Origin: an uncultured Porphyromonadaceae bacterium
Lineage (GTDB): Bacteria > Bacteroidota > Bacteroidia > Bacteroidales > Muribaculaceae
Direction of reading: 5' to 3'
NCBI GenBank assembly: GCA_947175225.1
Contig: CAMWLX010000164.1
Span: 1-7,613 of the forward strand
Length of the DNA stretch: 7,613 nucleotides
The position numbers and the translations under genes were made by a program. Shown here one piece after another: positions 1-6,031 of this stretch. Position 1 is the first letter of the stretch; every line of letters begins with the position of its first letter. The notes under the pieces are model-generated. The model did no database searches and was not told the DNA's origin. It was given only the letters and a program-made list of their open reading frames with translations.

Positions 1-90
1 TCATTTAACTGTGTAAGCGTTTAGTTATCTTTCGAATCTTTTAACCAACAAACTAAACTTTTAAACATATAAACCTTTAAACCCCCAAAA
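1..90. other. A/T-rich intergenic leader before the permease gene
   Basis: All three forward frames hit a stop within the first 24 bases, so no upstream gene can be called on the plus strand. The stretch is A/T-rich, with several irregularly spaced TAAAC words between about 53 and 88. It probably contains the 5' untranslated region of the permease gene. I see no good Bacteroidetes -7 box; TATCTTTCG near 26-34 misses the final G of the consensus. Nothing else can be supported. Confidence 0.4.
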
Positions 91-1314
91 GTGAAATCTA
101 TACCTTTTATTATTGCGCTGCGGTATCTTTTCGGGAAGAAATCGCATAGCGCCGTGAATGCAATTGCATTAGTTTCGGTAGCAGGGGTTGCTGTAGCCAC
201 TGCTGCCGTAGTATGTGTGCTATCTGTATTCAATGGGTTTCAGTCTGTACTCACCGACCGCCTCGACACACTCTCCCCGGACCTGATGGTGACTCCCAAT
301 ACGGGGAAGACCATAGCTAATGGAGACTCCTTGGCTATGGAGATTGGGAAGCTGGAGGGAATTGAAGTGGCTACCCCTACCCTCACCGACAATGCACTCG
401 GCTTTTTCAATGGCCGTGAGACTCCTGTGACATTGAAGGGTGTGGTGCCGGCAGAGTATGCGAAAGTGACAGCTATTGATTCGCTACGGGTAGCAGGAGG
501 AATTTCACTTCAGGATGCCGAAACATCCAATCCTGCTCTATTGGCTATTGGATTGGCTTACAAACTCTCGATGTTTGATTATTCCCAACCTCTTACTGTA
601 TTCGCCCCAAAAAGAACCGGCAGATTCAACCCGGCTAATCCTGCTGCCGCCTTTGTGATGGACTCCCTCTATGTGTCCGACGTATTCCAGTCGCTGCAAG
701 ATACATATGACGAAAATACTGTCTTCACCGATATTTCCATGGTGCGCGACCTCCTTCTCTACGACAGGGAGGCGACAGCAATTGAAATTAAGGTCAAGAA
801 CCCATCCGATATAGACAAAGTGATGGATGAGATTTCAGCCAAGATTGGGCAGAAATATAGGGTCAAAAACCGTCTGATGCTTCAGGAAGTGAATTTTCGG
901 ATGGTGCAGATTGAGAAGTGGATGACATTCCTCCTCCTCTTTTTCATTCTGATCATTGCATCTTTCAACATCGTCTCCACACTCTCCATGCTGGTGATTG
1001 AAAAAGAAGACTCAATGCGTACCATGTCGGCTATAGGCATGAGCAGAAAATCGATAGCCACTGTCTTCAGATGGGAAAGTGTATTGGTGTCGCTATTCGG
1101 GGCACTGATCGGACTCATTTTAGGCGCCGTGCTTTCTCTTATCCAGCAACATTTCGGATTCATCACGATTTCCACCGGCAACGATACCCCTCCGATGCCT
1201 TATCCTGTGAAACTTGAAATGATGGACCTGTTGATTACCATCCTCCCGATAGCCCTTATCACTGCAGTGTGCTGCTGGGTAGCAGGGACTTTTGCGAAGT
1301 CGAGGATGGACTGA
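91..1314 (+). CDS. LolC/LolE-like ABC transporter permease (FtsX/MacB-type)
   Basis: A 407-residue inner-membrane permease of the lipoprotein-releasing (LolC/E) type. Family members pair with a LolD-like ATPase to extract lipoproteins from the inner membrane for delivery to the outer membrane. Four membrane segments are visible at about residues 23-46, 278-303, 329-352 and 377-399. A large periplasmic (MacB-PCD-like) domain lies between the first two and the FtsX domain follows. The stretch around residues 288-317 (ASFNIVSTLSMLVIEKED, then a Gly-Met turn) is the typical LolC/E coupling-helix region. The N-terminus (RYLFGKKSHSAVN) matches the usual start of Bacteroidales homologues. This supports the GTG start at 91, because the next in-frame Met is residue 67, beyond the first membrane segment. 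Length is normal for the family. No LolD ATPase gene is in the window, so the partner must be encoded elsewhere. The exact substrate is inferred from family only. Confidence 0.9.
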   Translation: MKSIPFIIALRYLFGKKSHSAVNAIALVSVAGVAVATAAVVCVLSVFNGFQSVLTDRLDTLSPDLMVTPNTGKTIANGDSLAMEIGKLEGIEVATPTLTDNALGFFNGRETPVTLKGVVPAEYAKVTAIDSLRVAGGISLQDAETSNPALLAIGLAYKLSMFDYSQPLTVFAPKRTGRFNPANPAAAFVMDSLYVSDVFQSLQDTYDENTVFTDISMVRDLLLYDREATAIEIKVKNPSDIDKVMDEISAKIGQKYRVKNRLMLQEVNFRMVQIEKWMTFLLLFFILIIASFNIVSTLSMLVIEKEDSMRTMSAIGMSRKSIATVFRWESVLVSLFGALIGLILGAVLSLIQQHFGFITISTGNDTPPMPYPVKLEMMDLLITILPIALITAVCCWVAGTFAKSRMD

Positions 1315-1316
1315 CA

Positions 1317-1349
1317 ATAAAATATTAGCTTTTTGCTACTTTTTTTTCA
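1317..1349 (+). terminator. Possible weak intrinsic terminator after the permease gene
   Basis: Just after the permease stop, TAGC and GCTA flank a five-T loop and are followed by an eight-T run ending near 1348. An A-rich 5' side could pair with the T-run and lengthen the stem. The GC part is only four pairs, so this is weak. Its position between the permease stop and the next promoter fits a terminator. Confidence 0.35.
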
Positions 1350-1356
1350 TTCAACT

Positions 1357-1388
1357 ATTGTCTATTTGCAATTTTTGTCTTAACTTTG
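1357..1388 (+). promoter_or_regulatory. Bacteroidetes-type promoter for the Lrp/AsnC-yfhO operon
   Basis: TAACTTTG at 1381-1388 is a perfect match to the Bacteroides -7 consensus TAnnTTTG. ATTG at 1357-1360, twenty bases upstream, is a one-mismatch fit to the -33 TTTG box at the expected spacing. Transcription would start near 1393-1397, giving a leader of roughly 95 bases before the regulator start codon. This is the clearest promoter in the window. The consensus is established knowledge and its use here is inferred. Confidence 0.6.
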
Positions 1389-1398
1389 CAAAGAAGTG

Positions 1399-1443
1399 TC
1401 GAAGATACACCCTTTCTTCGCAATGAAAGGGGTGAATCTTTGA
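1399..1443 (+). promoter_or_regulatory. Structured 5' leader hairpin of the Lrp/AsnC gene
   Basis: Two stacked helices form a long hairpin immediately after the predicted transcription start. The lower helix pairs 1399-1406 with 1436-1443 (eight pairs, one G-U). The upper pairs 1408-1416 with 1425-1434 (nine pairs, one bulged G). An A-A mismatch (1407/1435) separates them and the loop is TTCGCAAT. A competing stem is possible between CGAAGA at 1400-1405 and TCTTCG at 1415-1420, and it would break both helices. No T-run follows, so this is not a plain terminator. It could affect transcript stability or act as a regulatory switch; both are inference. Confidence 0.5.
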
Positions 1444-1453
1444 GATTCTCGAA
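1439..1453. promoter_or_regulatory. Near-perfect palindrome, possible operator
   Basis: TTTGAGATTCTCGAA is a 15-base palindrome centred on 1446 with a single mismatched pair (1441/1451). It lies in the leader about 50 bases downstream of the -7 box and 36 bases before the regulator start codon. Lrp/AsnC proteins bind palindromic sites and often control their own genes, so an autoregulatory operator is plausible. It overlaps the 3' arm of the leader hairpin by five bases, so an RNA role is an alternative. Confidence 0.3.
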
Positions 1454-1488
1454 CCAAAAAAACTTATAAAACAAGACAAAAAACAATC

Positions 1489-1962
1489 ATGGAAAAAGTC
1501 GATAATCTTGATCGAAAGATTCTAAACATTATCATGAACAACGCGCGCACGCCTTCTAAAGACGTTGCGATCGTATGCGGAGTTTCTCGCGCCGCAATCC
1601 ACCAGAGAATACAGCGTCTCATCGAGATGGGTGTCATCGTCGGCTCCGGCTACGATGTAGACCCAAAGAAACTCGGATATAATACTTGCACTTATGTAGG
1701 AGTAAAACTTGAAAAAGGCTCAATGTACCGTGGTGTGGTAGCTGACCTTGAGAGCATACCCGAAGTAGTGGAATGCCACTTCACCACCGGCCCCTACTCC
1801 ATGCTTATGAAGGTGTTTGCACGCGACAACCAGCACCTTATGGAGCTTCTCAACGACCGTATACAGCACATCAAAGGTGTGACAGAGACTGAGACCCTCA
1901 TCTCACTCGAACAGTCAATGAACCGCCAGATCAAACTTGACACCGACGACGATGCAAAATAA
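1489..1962 (+). CDS. Lrp/AsnC family transcriptional regulator
   Basis: A 157-residue DNA-binding regulator of the feast/famine (Lrp/AsnC) class, a normal length for the family. Residues 4-60 form the winged helix-turn-helix: NLDRKILNIIMNNAR leads in, and the recognition helix lies in GVSRAAIHQRIQRLIEMGVI at 31-50. Residues 66-140 form the ligand-binding/oligomerisation (RAM) domain, with the family-typical VVECHFTTGPYSMLMKV stretch at about 93-109 and ETLISLEQ near the end. The sequence is very like the conserved Bacteroidales Lrp regulator. The ATG at 1489 is preceded by an A-rich stretch with no Shine-Dalgarno, as usual in Bacteroidetes. The gene has its own promoter and structured leader and overlaps the next gene by 11 bases, suggesting an operon. 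The effector is probably an amino acid (family knowledge) but cannot be named from sequence. Confidence 0.92.
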   Translation: MEKVDNLDRKILNIIMNNARTPSKDVAIVCGVSRAAIHQRIQRLIEMGVIVGSGYDVDPKKLGYNTCTYVGVKLEKGSMYRGVVADLESIPEVVECHFTTGPYSMLMKVFARDNQHLMELLNDRIQHIKGVTETETLISLEQSMNRQIKLDTDDDAK

Positions 1963-4435
1963 AAAAAATATCATATTCACCATATCGGCGGCTCTGCTCT
2001 TAGCAGTGGTCGCCTTTATGTTTTTCTTCCCGGACGCCATGGAGGGAAGAGTGCTGCAGCAGCATGACATACAGCAAGGTCTCGCTAACGGACATGAAGG
2101 ACAGGTATTTAAGGCTGAGACCGGAGAAAGCACACGCTGGACCAACTCCCTCTTTGGAGGAATGCCAACTTTCCAAATCTCCCCATCCTATCCGGCCAAC
2201 GACCTTCTGAGCTGGATCCAGAGCGTCTATATGCTCGGACTCCCCTCCCCTGCAAACCTTCTCTTCGGGATGATGCTCGGATTCTTCATCATGTGCCTTT
2301 GCATGAAGATGCGCTGGAGTGTCGCCCTTTTCGCATCATTGGCATGGGGATTCTCTTCCTATTTCATTATCATAATAGGAGCAGGGCATATCTGGAAATT
2401 CCTCACGCTCTGCTATATACCACCGACAATCGGAGGATTGATCCTCATTTACCGGAAGAAATGGCTCGCCGGAGGGGCTCTGACCGCCCTATTCTCTGCT
2501 ATGCAGCTTATGAGCAACCATCCTCAGATGACATATTACTTCCTGATAGTGATGGCCTGCATCGCATTGGCTTATCTATGGATAGCAATCAAAGATAAGA
2601 GTGTAGGCAAGTGGGCGATCTCTACTTGCGTGGCTATCGTCTGCGGACTTATTGGCGTGGCTGCCAACTCTCCAAGTCTTTATAATTCTCTCGAATATAG
2701 CAAGGAGACTGTCAGAGGACGGGCTACGGACATTACTGATCCCAATGCTCCCGCTGCAGCCGGGATGGACAAAGATGCTATCACAGCATGGAGCTATGGC
2801 ATTGATGAGACTTGGAGTCTATTGATTCCAAATGTAAAAGGTGGAGCATCACTGAAGCCGACAGCCGGACAAAACCGTATGCTTTCAGTAGCAGAGACTG
2901 ATTTAGGTGCAGACAGATACTTGAGCCCGGAGGAGATGCAGTTTGCCGGCCAATTCACTCAGTATTTCGGTGACCAACCTATGACAAACGGGCCGGTATA
3001 CGTAGGTGCATTCGTGCTTTTGCTTGCTATTCTTGCCATGTTTGTAGTGGAAGGGAAATGGGAGACCCCTATGAAATGGGCACTCTTTGCAGCCACTATA
3101 ATCACTATCATGCTCAGCTGGGGACATAATTTCAATGCGCTTACCGACTTTATGATAGACAATTTCCCGGGCTACAATAAATTCCGCACGGTAAGTTCTA
3201 TTTTAGTAGTAGCTGAATTCTGCATTCCCTTGCTGGCCGCCCTTTGCATACGCCGGATTATCACTACCGACAATTTCTTCGGCAAAAACAAATGGACTGT
3301 CATCTGCGTGATGGGTGGCGGAGCTGCTATATGCCTTATCGGATGGATTGCTCCATCAGTATTTGGCGAACCCTATTCGGCATCTGAGCTCGGATATCTG
3401 AAGGAAGCCGGAGTCTTCACCAATCCGGCTTACGCCAACGTAATGCACGGAATTTCTAACGGACGCCTCGGCCTTGTCTCCACTGACTCCATGAGATCGC
3501 TGATATTCATAGTCATCGGATGCGCACTCCTATTCTTATGGGAGAAAAAGATCATCAAGAACGCTTCTGTATGGGCTTGCTGCTTAGCTGCAATGGTATT
3601 AGTCGACCTTTACACTGTAGACAAGCGCTATGTTGACTCCGACAACTTCGTGACAGCTGCAAACGACGAGGAAGCCTTTGTAGCCACTGAAGCTGACCTC
3701 GCAATCCTCCAAGACAAGAGCAACTATCGCGTCATGGACATACCGGGGTTCTCATCAGCCCGAAGCAGTTATTTCCACAAGACTATCGGAGGATACCATG
3801 CTGCCAAGCTCACTCGCTACAACGATCTCATCGAGCATCAGATCACGAAAGGGAATCCATTCGTGATCAATATGCTCAATGCCAAGTATTTCCTTACTGA
3901 CGGAGGCTACAGCGTAAACCCGGATGCTTTCGGAAATGCGTGGTTTGTAGACACACTGACCTATGTTGGCTCTTCAAGGGAAGAGATGGAGGCATTGTCG
4001 AATCTCGAACATCGCAACACAGCCGTGGCCGACAAGAAATTTGCCGACATCATAGGAACTCCCCTTCCGATTGCTAAAGGAGACACAATCTATGAAACTT
4101 CATACGCACCCAACAAGCTGACCTACAAAGCACATTCTGCTAAGGGGGGCGTAGCGCTCTTCTCTGAGGTATATTTCCCATGGGGATGGAAAGCCACTGT
4201 CAATGGCAAAGAGACTCCGATCGGGCAGGCCGACTATGTACTCCGCGCATTGCGTCTCCCGGCCGGCGACTCAGAAATCGTGATGGAATTCAATCCGGAA
4301 TCTGTCAATAAAGCCAATAACGTTGCGATGGCTTCCGTAATACTCATCTATCTTCTTGCACTCGGAGCACTCGCCAAGTGGATCTACGGGCTTTTGAAAG
4401 GTAAAAGTGAAGAGCGGGAAGTTAATCCCCAATAA
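1952..4435 (+). CDS. YfhO family multi-pass membrane protein
   Basis: A predicted 827-residue integral membrane protein of the YfhO family, within the size range of Bacteroidales members. Some Gram-positive YfhO proteins act as GT-C-like glycosyltransferases that decorate lipoteichoic acid. The role in Bacteroidales is not established, so an envelope sugar-transfer role is inference. About 13-14 hydrophobic segments are visible: one at 7-26, several from 99 to 238, a group from 348 to 468, two at 512-553 and a last one at 790-813. The first extracytoplasmic loop carries acidic QHDIQQG (37-43) and WTNSLFGGMPTFQ (63-75), typical of the family. The C-terminal extracytoplasmic domain ends in the recognisable YFPWGWKATVNGKETPI block (741-757) and the NYVLRA-like DYVLRALRLPAG (761-772). 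The ATG at 1952 is preferred. A TTG at 1937 would add five residues and deepen the overlap. The start lies inside the end of the Lrp/AsnC gene, so translation is probably coupled. Confidence 0.88.
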   Translation: MQNKKNIIFTISAALLLAVVAFMFFFPDAMEGRVLQQHDIQQGLANGHEGQVFKAETGESTRWTNSLFGGMPTFQISPSYPANDLLSWIQSVYMLGLPSPANLLFGMMLGFFIMCLCMKMRWSVALFASLAWGFSSYFIIIIGAGHIWKFLTLCYIPPTIGGLILIYRKKWLAGGALTALFSAMQLMSNHPQMTYYFLIVMACIALAYLWIAIKDKSVGKWAISTCVAIVCGLIGVAANSPSLYNSLEYSKETVRGRATDITDPNAPAAAGMDKDAITAWSYGIDETWSLLIPNVKGGASLKPTAGQNRMLSVAETDLGADRYLSPEEMQFAGQFTQYFGDQPMTNGPVYVGAFVLLLAILAMFVVEGKWETPMKWALFAATIITIMLSWGHNFNALTDFMIDNFPGYNKFRTVSSILVVAEFCIPLLAALCIRRIITTDNFFGKNKWTVICVMGGGAAICLIGWIAPSVFGEPYSASELGYLKEAGVFTNPAYANVMHGISNGRLGLVSTDSMRSLIFIVIGCALLFLWEKKIIKNASVWACCLAAMVLVDLYTVDKRYVDSDNFVTAANDEEAFVATEADLAILQDKSNYRVMDIPGFSSARSSYFHKTIGGYHAAKLTRYNDLIEHQITKGNPFVINMLNAKYFLTDGGYSVNPDAFGNAWFVDTLTYVGSSREEMEALSNLEHRNTAVADKKFADIIGTPLPIAKGDTIYETSYAPNKLTYKAHSAKGGVALFSEVYFPWGWKATVNGKETPIGQADYVLRALRLPAGDSEIVMEFNPESVNKANNVAMASVILIYLLALGALAKWIYGLLKGKSEEREVNPQ

Positions 4436-4443
4436 CTTGTAGA

Positions 4444-4462
4444 GACGTACGGCTCGTGCGTC
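4444..4462. repeat. Small GC-rich hairpin downstream of the yfhO-like gene
   Basis: GACGTACG and CGTGCGTC pair over eight positions, with one T-G wobble and a GCT loop. The hairpin lies nine bases after the YfhO stop codon. No T-run follows, so it is not a classic terminator, though it may protect the transcript 3' end. Its right arm and following CCC resemble the next hairpin (4476-4490 plus GTCCC), suggesting two related palindromic units in tandem. Confidence 0.5.
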
Positions 4463-4473
4463 CCCGGTGTAGT

Positions 4474-4493
4474 TAGCGCACTCCGTGCGCGTC
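4474..4493 (+). repeat. Palindromic repeat unit, copy 1 (TCC loop)
   Basis: The unit is tagcgcactccgtgcgcgtc. Its core at 4476-4490 is a perfect six-pair stem, GCGCAC/GTGCGC, around a TCC loop. The same 20 bases occur in reverse complement at 5953-5972 after xerD. With only two exact copies in the window its family size is unknown. It behaves like a REP-type intergenic palindrome. Confidence 0.65.
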
Positions 4494-4514
4494 CCGCGTA
4501 ATCAGATTGCAACT

Positions 4515-4549
4515 AAAGATGAATTATGCATTGAGCATTATGAATTGGA
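4515..4549 (+). repeat. Degenerate seven-base tandem repeat around the start of the methyltransferase-like gene
   Basis: Read in sevens from 4515 the sequence is AAAGATG, AATTATG, CATTGAG, CATTATG, AATTGGA. The middle units share an xATTATG-like pattern. ATG at 4519 and 4540 both fall in this array. The copies are imperfect and few, so this is a weak repeat, but it bears on the choice of start codon for the next gene. Confidence 0.4.
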
Positions 4550-5040
4550 TTAGAAGATGGCGCCATACCCGTGGGTATGGTGTCCACTCTCCTTTGGCAT
4601 TCCGTATTGTGAAAGAATGTGTACGTCCCGATAAGAGATATGGTTTCTACTCAGACGCTTATCTCGACTTTGAATATCATGAAGACAGGAAGAGACTAAG
4701 GCTTGCCAAGTTGGCACTGAGACTAATCAATCTGCTCAGGCCTAAGCGCGTATGGATACCGGGAGGTGACAGACGTCTTTGCACTGCCCTAAAGATGTCG
4801 TTTCCTAAAATCCAATTTGCAACCAATAAGGAATGTCCGAAGAATGTGGATTTCATAGTTTGCAATTCCGGCGAACATCAAGCTATGTGGAAGAAAATGG
4901 ATGGCATAGAGGAATGCGGGATGTTAGTCTTCGGGAAAGAACCTGACAAGATAGAGCGAGCTACTTTGATGCTTATCTCCGGGATCTTCACAATAATTTT
5001 AAGACGCGAAGGAATGGACTTCGTCAGCTACTCGATATGA
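4540..5040 (+). CDS. Degenerate SAM-methyltransferase-like protein, Bacteroidetes-specific
   Basis: A 166-residue soluble basic protein of unproven function. The N-terminus, RRWRHTRGYGVHSPLAFRIV at about 5-24, matches the GHGVHSPF-type opening of a Bacteroidetes class I SAM-methyltransferase-like family. The rest follows that fold loosely: a helix at 48-67, a beta strand RVWIPGG at 70-76, then VDFIVCNSG at 103-111 and a C-terminal strand pair ending GMDFVSYSI. Members I recall are about 230 residues or more. Here the SAM-binding loop, normally an acidic residue plus glycines, is reduced to IPGGDRR, and the acidic-His block after DFI is gone. Catalysis is therefore doubtful. The start at 4540 gives the family-like N-terminus. 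ATG at 4519 or TTG at 4507 would add residues encoded by the seven-base repeat. The stop overlaps the xerD start as ATGA, so the two are probably translated together. Confidence 0.7.
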   Translation: MNWIRRWRHTRGYGVHSPLAFRIVKECVRPDKRYGFYSDAYLDFEYHEDRKRLRLAKLALRLINLLRPKRVWIPGGDRRLCTALKMSFPKIQFATNKECPKNVDFIVCNSGEHQAMWKKMDGIEECGMLVFGKEPDKIERATLMLISGIFTIILRREGMDFVSYSI

Positions 5041-5933
5041 CGCCTACATCACTTCAGGATTTCGAGGCATATCTCTCGCTTGAGCGCGGCATGTCGGGCA
5101 ATACGTGCGAAGCGTATGTCTCTGACGTATGCCATCTATTGGAATATTTAGAGGAAGAGGGGCTCAATCCGGCAGAAGCAACCGAAAAAGACCTTCACAG
5201 TTTCCTTTCCACACTCCGCGACCTCGGGATAGGACCTCGAAGCCAAGCCCGCATTCTTTCAGGCATCAAGAGCTACTATAAATTTCTGAAACTATCAGGA
5301 ATAATGGATACCAATCCGACTGATCTTCTCGAATCTCCTCGGCTCGGACGCCATCTTCCGGAAGTGCTCAGCACTGAGGAAATTGACATGATGATCGATC
5401 AGATTCCGGATGATAAAGAGGAATCCCTGCGCAATCATGCGATAATAGAAACTCTTTATGGAAGTGGACTCCGCGTGTCGGAACTGACAGATGCCCGTCT
5501 GTCGCGACTAAGCTTTGAGGATGGTTGCATGATTGTAGAAGGTAAAGGGAGCAAGCAGCGCATTGTGCCTGTCTCGCCTGTAGCCTTAGATCTTATCAAA
5601 GAGTATCTGCCACAGCGGTCAAGGCTCAATATCAAATCTGATTCTCAGGATATTATTTTTCTTAACCGCCGTGGGGGGAAGATGTCTCGGGTAATGGTAT
5701 TCTATATAATACGTGATTTGGCGGAGGCTGCCGGGATACTGAAGACTGTCTCGCCGCACACACTCCGCCACTCCTTTGCTACACATTTGCTTGAAGGGGG
5801 AGCTTCGCTTCGAGTCATTCAGGAACTGCTTGGGCATGAGTCGCTTGAAACTACCGAAATCTATGTCCACCTCGACCGATCACGGCTTCGAAAAGAGCTA
5901 TTGACGCATCATCCACACTATCGCAATATCTAA
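5037..5933 (+). CDS. xerD: Site-specific tyrosine recombinase XerD
   Basis: A 298-residue cytoplasmic tyrosine recombinase. Family members act with XerC at the chromosomal dif site, under FtsK control, to resolve chromosome dimers. Residues 4-87 form the SAM-like core-binding domain (FEAYLSLERGMSGNTCEAY). Residues about 106-290 form the catalytic domain. All expected catalytic residues are present: Arg146 in SGLRVSEL, Lys170 in EGKGSKQR, His241 and Arg244 in PHTLRHSF, His267 in LLGHES and nucleophile Tyr276 in TEIYVHLD. Their spacing matches E. coli XerD. Length is normal. The residue after the nucleophile is Val where Thr is common. ATG at 5037 overlaps the preceding gene's stop by four bases, and the N-terminus matches the family. 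No second recombinase, att-like core or cargo gene is seen, so a housekeeping role is favoured over an integrase. XerC versus XerD is assigned by overall resemblance and is slightly less certain. Confidence 0.9.
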   Translation: MTPTSLQDFEAYLSLERGMSGNTCEAYVSDVCHLLEYLEEEGLNPAEATEKDLHSFLSTLRDLGIGPRSQARILSGIKSYYKFLKLSGIMDTNPTDLLESPRLGRHLPEVLSTEEIDMMIDQIPDDKEESLRNHAIIETLYGSGLRVSELTDARLSRLSFEDGCMIVEGKGSKQRIVPVSPVALDLIKEYLPQRSRLNIKSDSQDIIFLNRRGGKMSRVMVFYIIRDLAEAAGILKTVSPHTLRHSFATHLLEGGASLRVIQELLGHESLETTEIYVHLDRSRLRKELLTHHPHYRNI

Positions 5934-5952
5934 TTTCTTTTTTACGCGCACT

Positions 5953-5972
5953 GACGCGCACGGAGTGCGCTA
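5953..5972 (-). repeat. Palindromic repeat unit, copy 2 (GGA loop, inverted)
   Basis: Reading the minus strand gives exactly the 20 bases found at 4474-4493. On the plus strand the core at 5956-5970 is GCGCAC-GGA-GTGCGC. Its last two core bases are also the first two of the central hairpin, so the units abut tightly. The copies face each other across the methyltransferase-like gene and xerD. Confidence 0.65.
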
Positions 5973-5999
5973 TCTACACTGTCTGACAGTGTAGATAGC
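5969..5999. repeat. Perfect 15-bp inverted repeat between convergent genes
   Basis: Arms 5969-5983 and 5985-5999 are perfect reverse complements around a single T at 5984. As RNA it would form a strong hairpin from either strand. As DNA it is a near-continuous palindrome. It sits midway between the xerD stop and the GH94 stop, so a bidirectional transcript-end structure is the simplest role. A protein-binding site cannot be excluded. Confidence 0.75.
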
Positions 6000-6012
6000 A
6001 TGCTCCGCATGC
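5998..6012 (+). repeat. Palindromic repeat unit, variant copy (TCC loop)
   Basis: GCATGC-TCC-GCATGC forms a six-pair stem with the same TCC loop as copy 1. Relative to GCGCAC-TCC-GTGCGC, three bases in the left arm changed and the three pairing bases in the right arm changed to match. The flanking TA before and GT after also match. It is therefore likely a diverged member of the same family. Confidence 0.55.
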
Positions 6013-6031
6013 GTGTGTAGGATGGGAGCAT

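Larger units (their letters stand above)
5934..6031. other. Convergent intergenic gap filled by hairpins
   Basis: This 98-base gap lies between the ends of xerD (plus) and the GH94 gene (minus). It starts with a T-rich stretch, then ACGCGCAC twice (5944-5951 and 5954-5961), then three abutting hairpins to 6012. No small gene is supported. The structure probably acts as a barrier or end-protector for transcripts from both sides. Neither strand has a T-run after the hairpins, so it is not a standard intrinsic terminator. Confidence 0.6.

Noticed and set aside
1..90. Promoter for the permease gene
   Set aside because: TATCTTTCG near 26-34 lacks the final G of the -7 consensus and has no good -33 partner. 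The gene may be transcribed from further upstream.
882..1317. Minus-strand open frames inside the permease gene
   Set aside because: They lie wholly or almost wholly antisense to a well-supported gene, with no family resemblance or leader of their own.
1937..1951. TTG start giving the YfhO-like protein five extra residues
   Set aside because: ATG at 1952 is immediately downstream, gives a normal N-terminus ahead of the first membrane segment and needs a shorter overlap.
2293..3162. Short open frames overlapping the YfhO-like gene
   Set aside because: They overlap a clear long coding region and show no protein-family features.
4507..4539. TTG at 4507 or ATG at 4519 as start of the methyltransferase-like gene
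   Set aside because: The extra residues are encoded by the seven-base repeat and do not look like the family. ATG at 4540 gives the expected N-terminus. Not fully excluded.
5037..5933. Integrase of a mobile element
   Set aside because: Sequence and length fit housekeeping XerD. No excisionase, cargo, tRNA target or att duplication is seen.
5944..6012. CRISPR array or standard intrinsic terminator
   Set aside because: The repeats are inverted and abutting with no regular spacers, and neither strand has a T-run after the stems.
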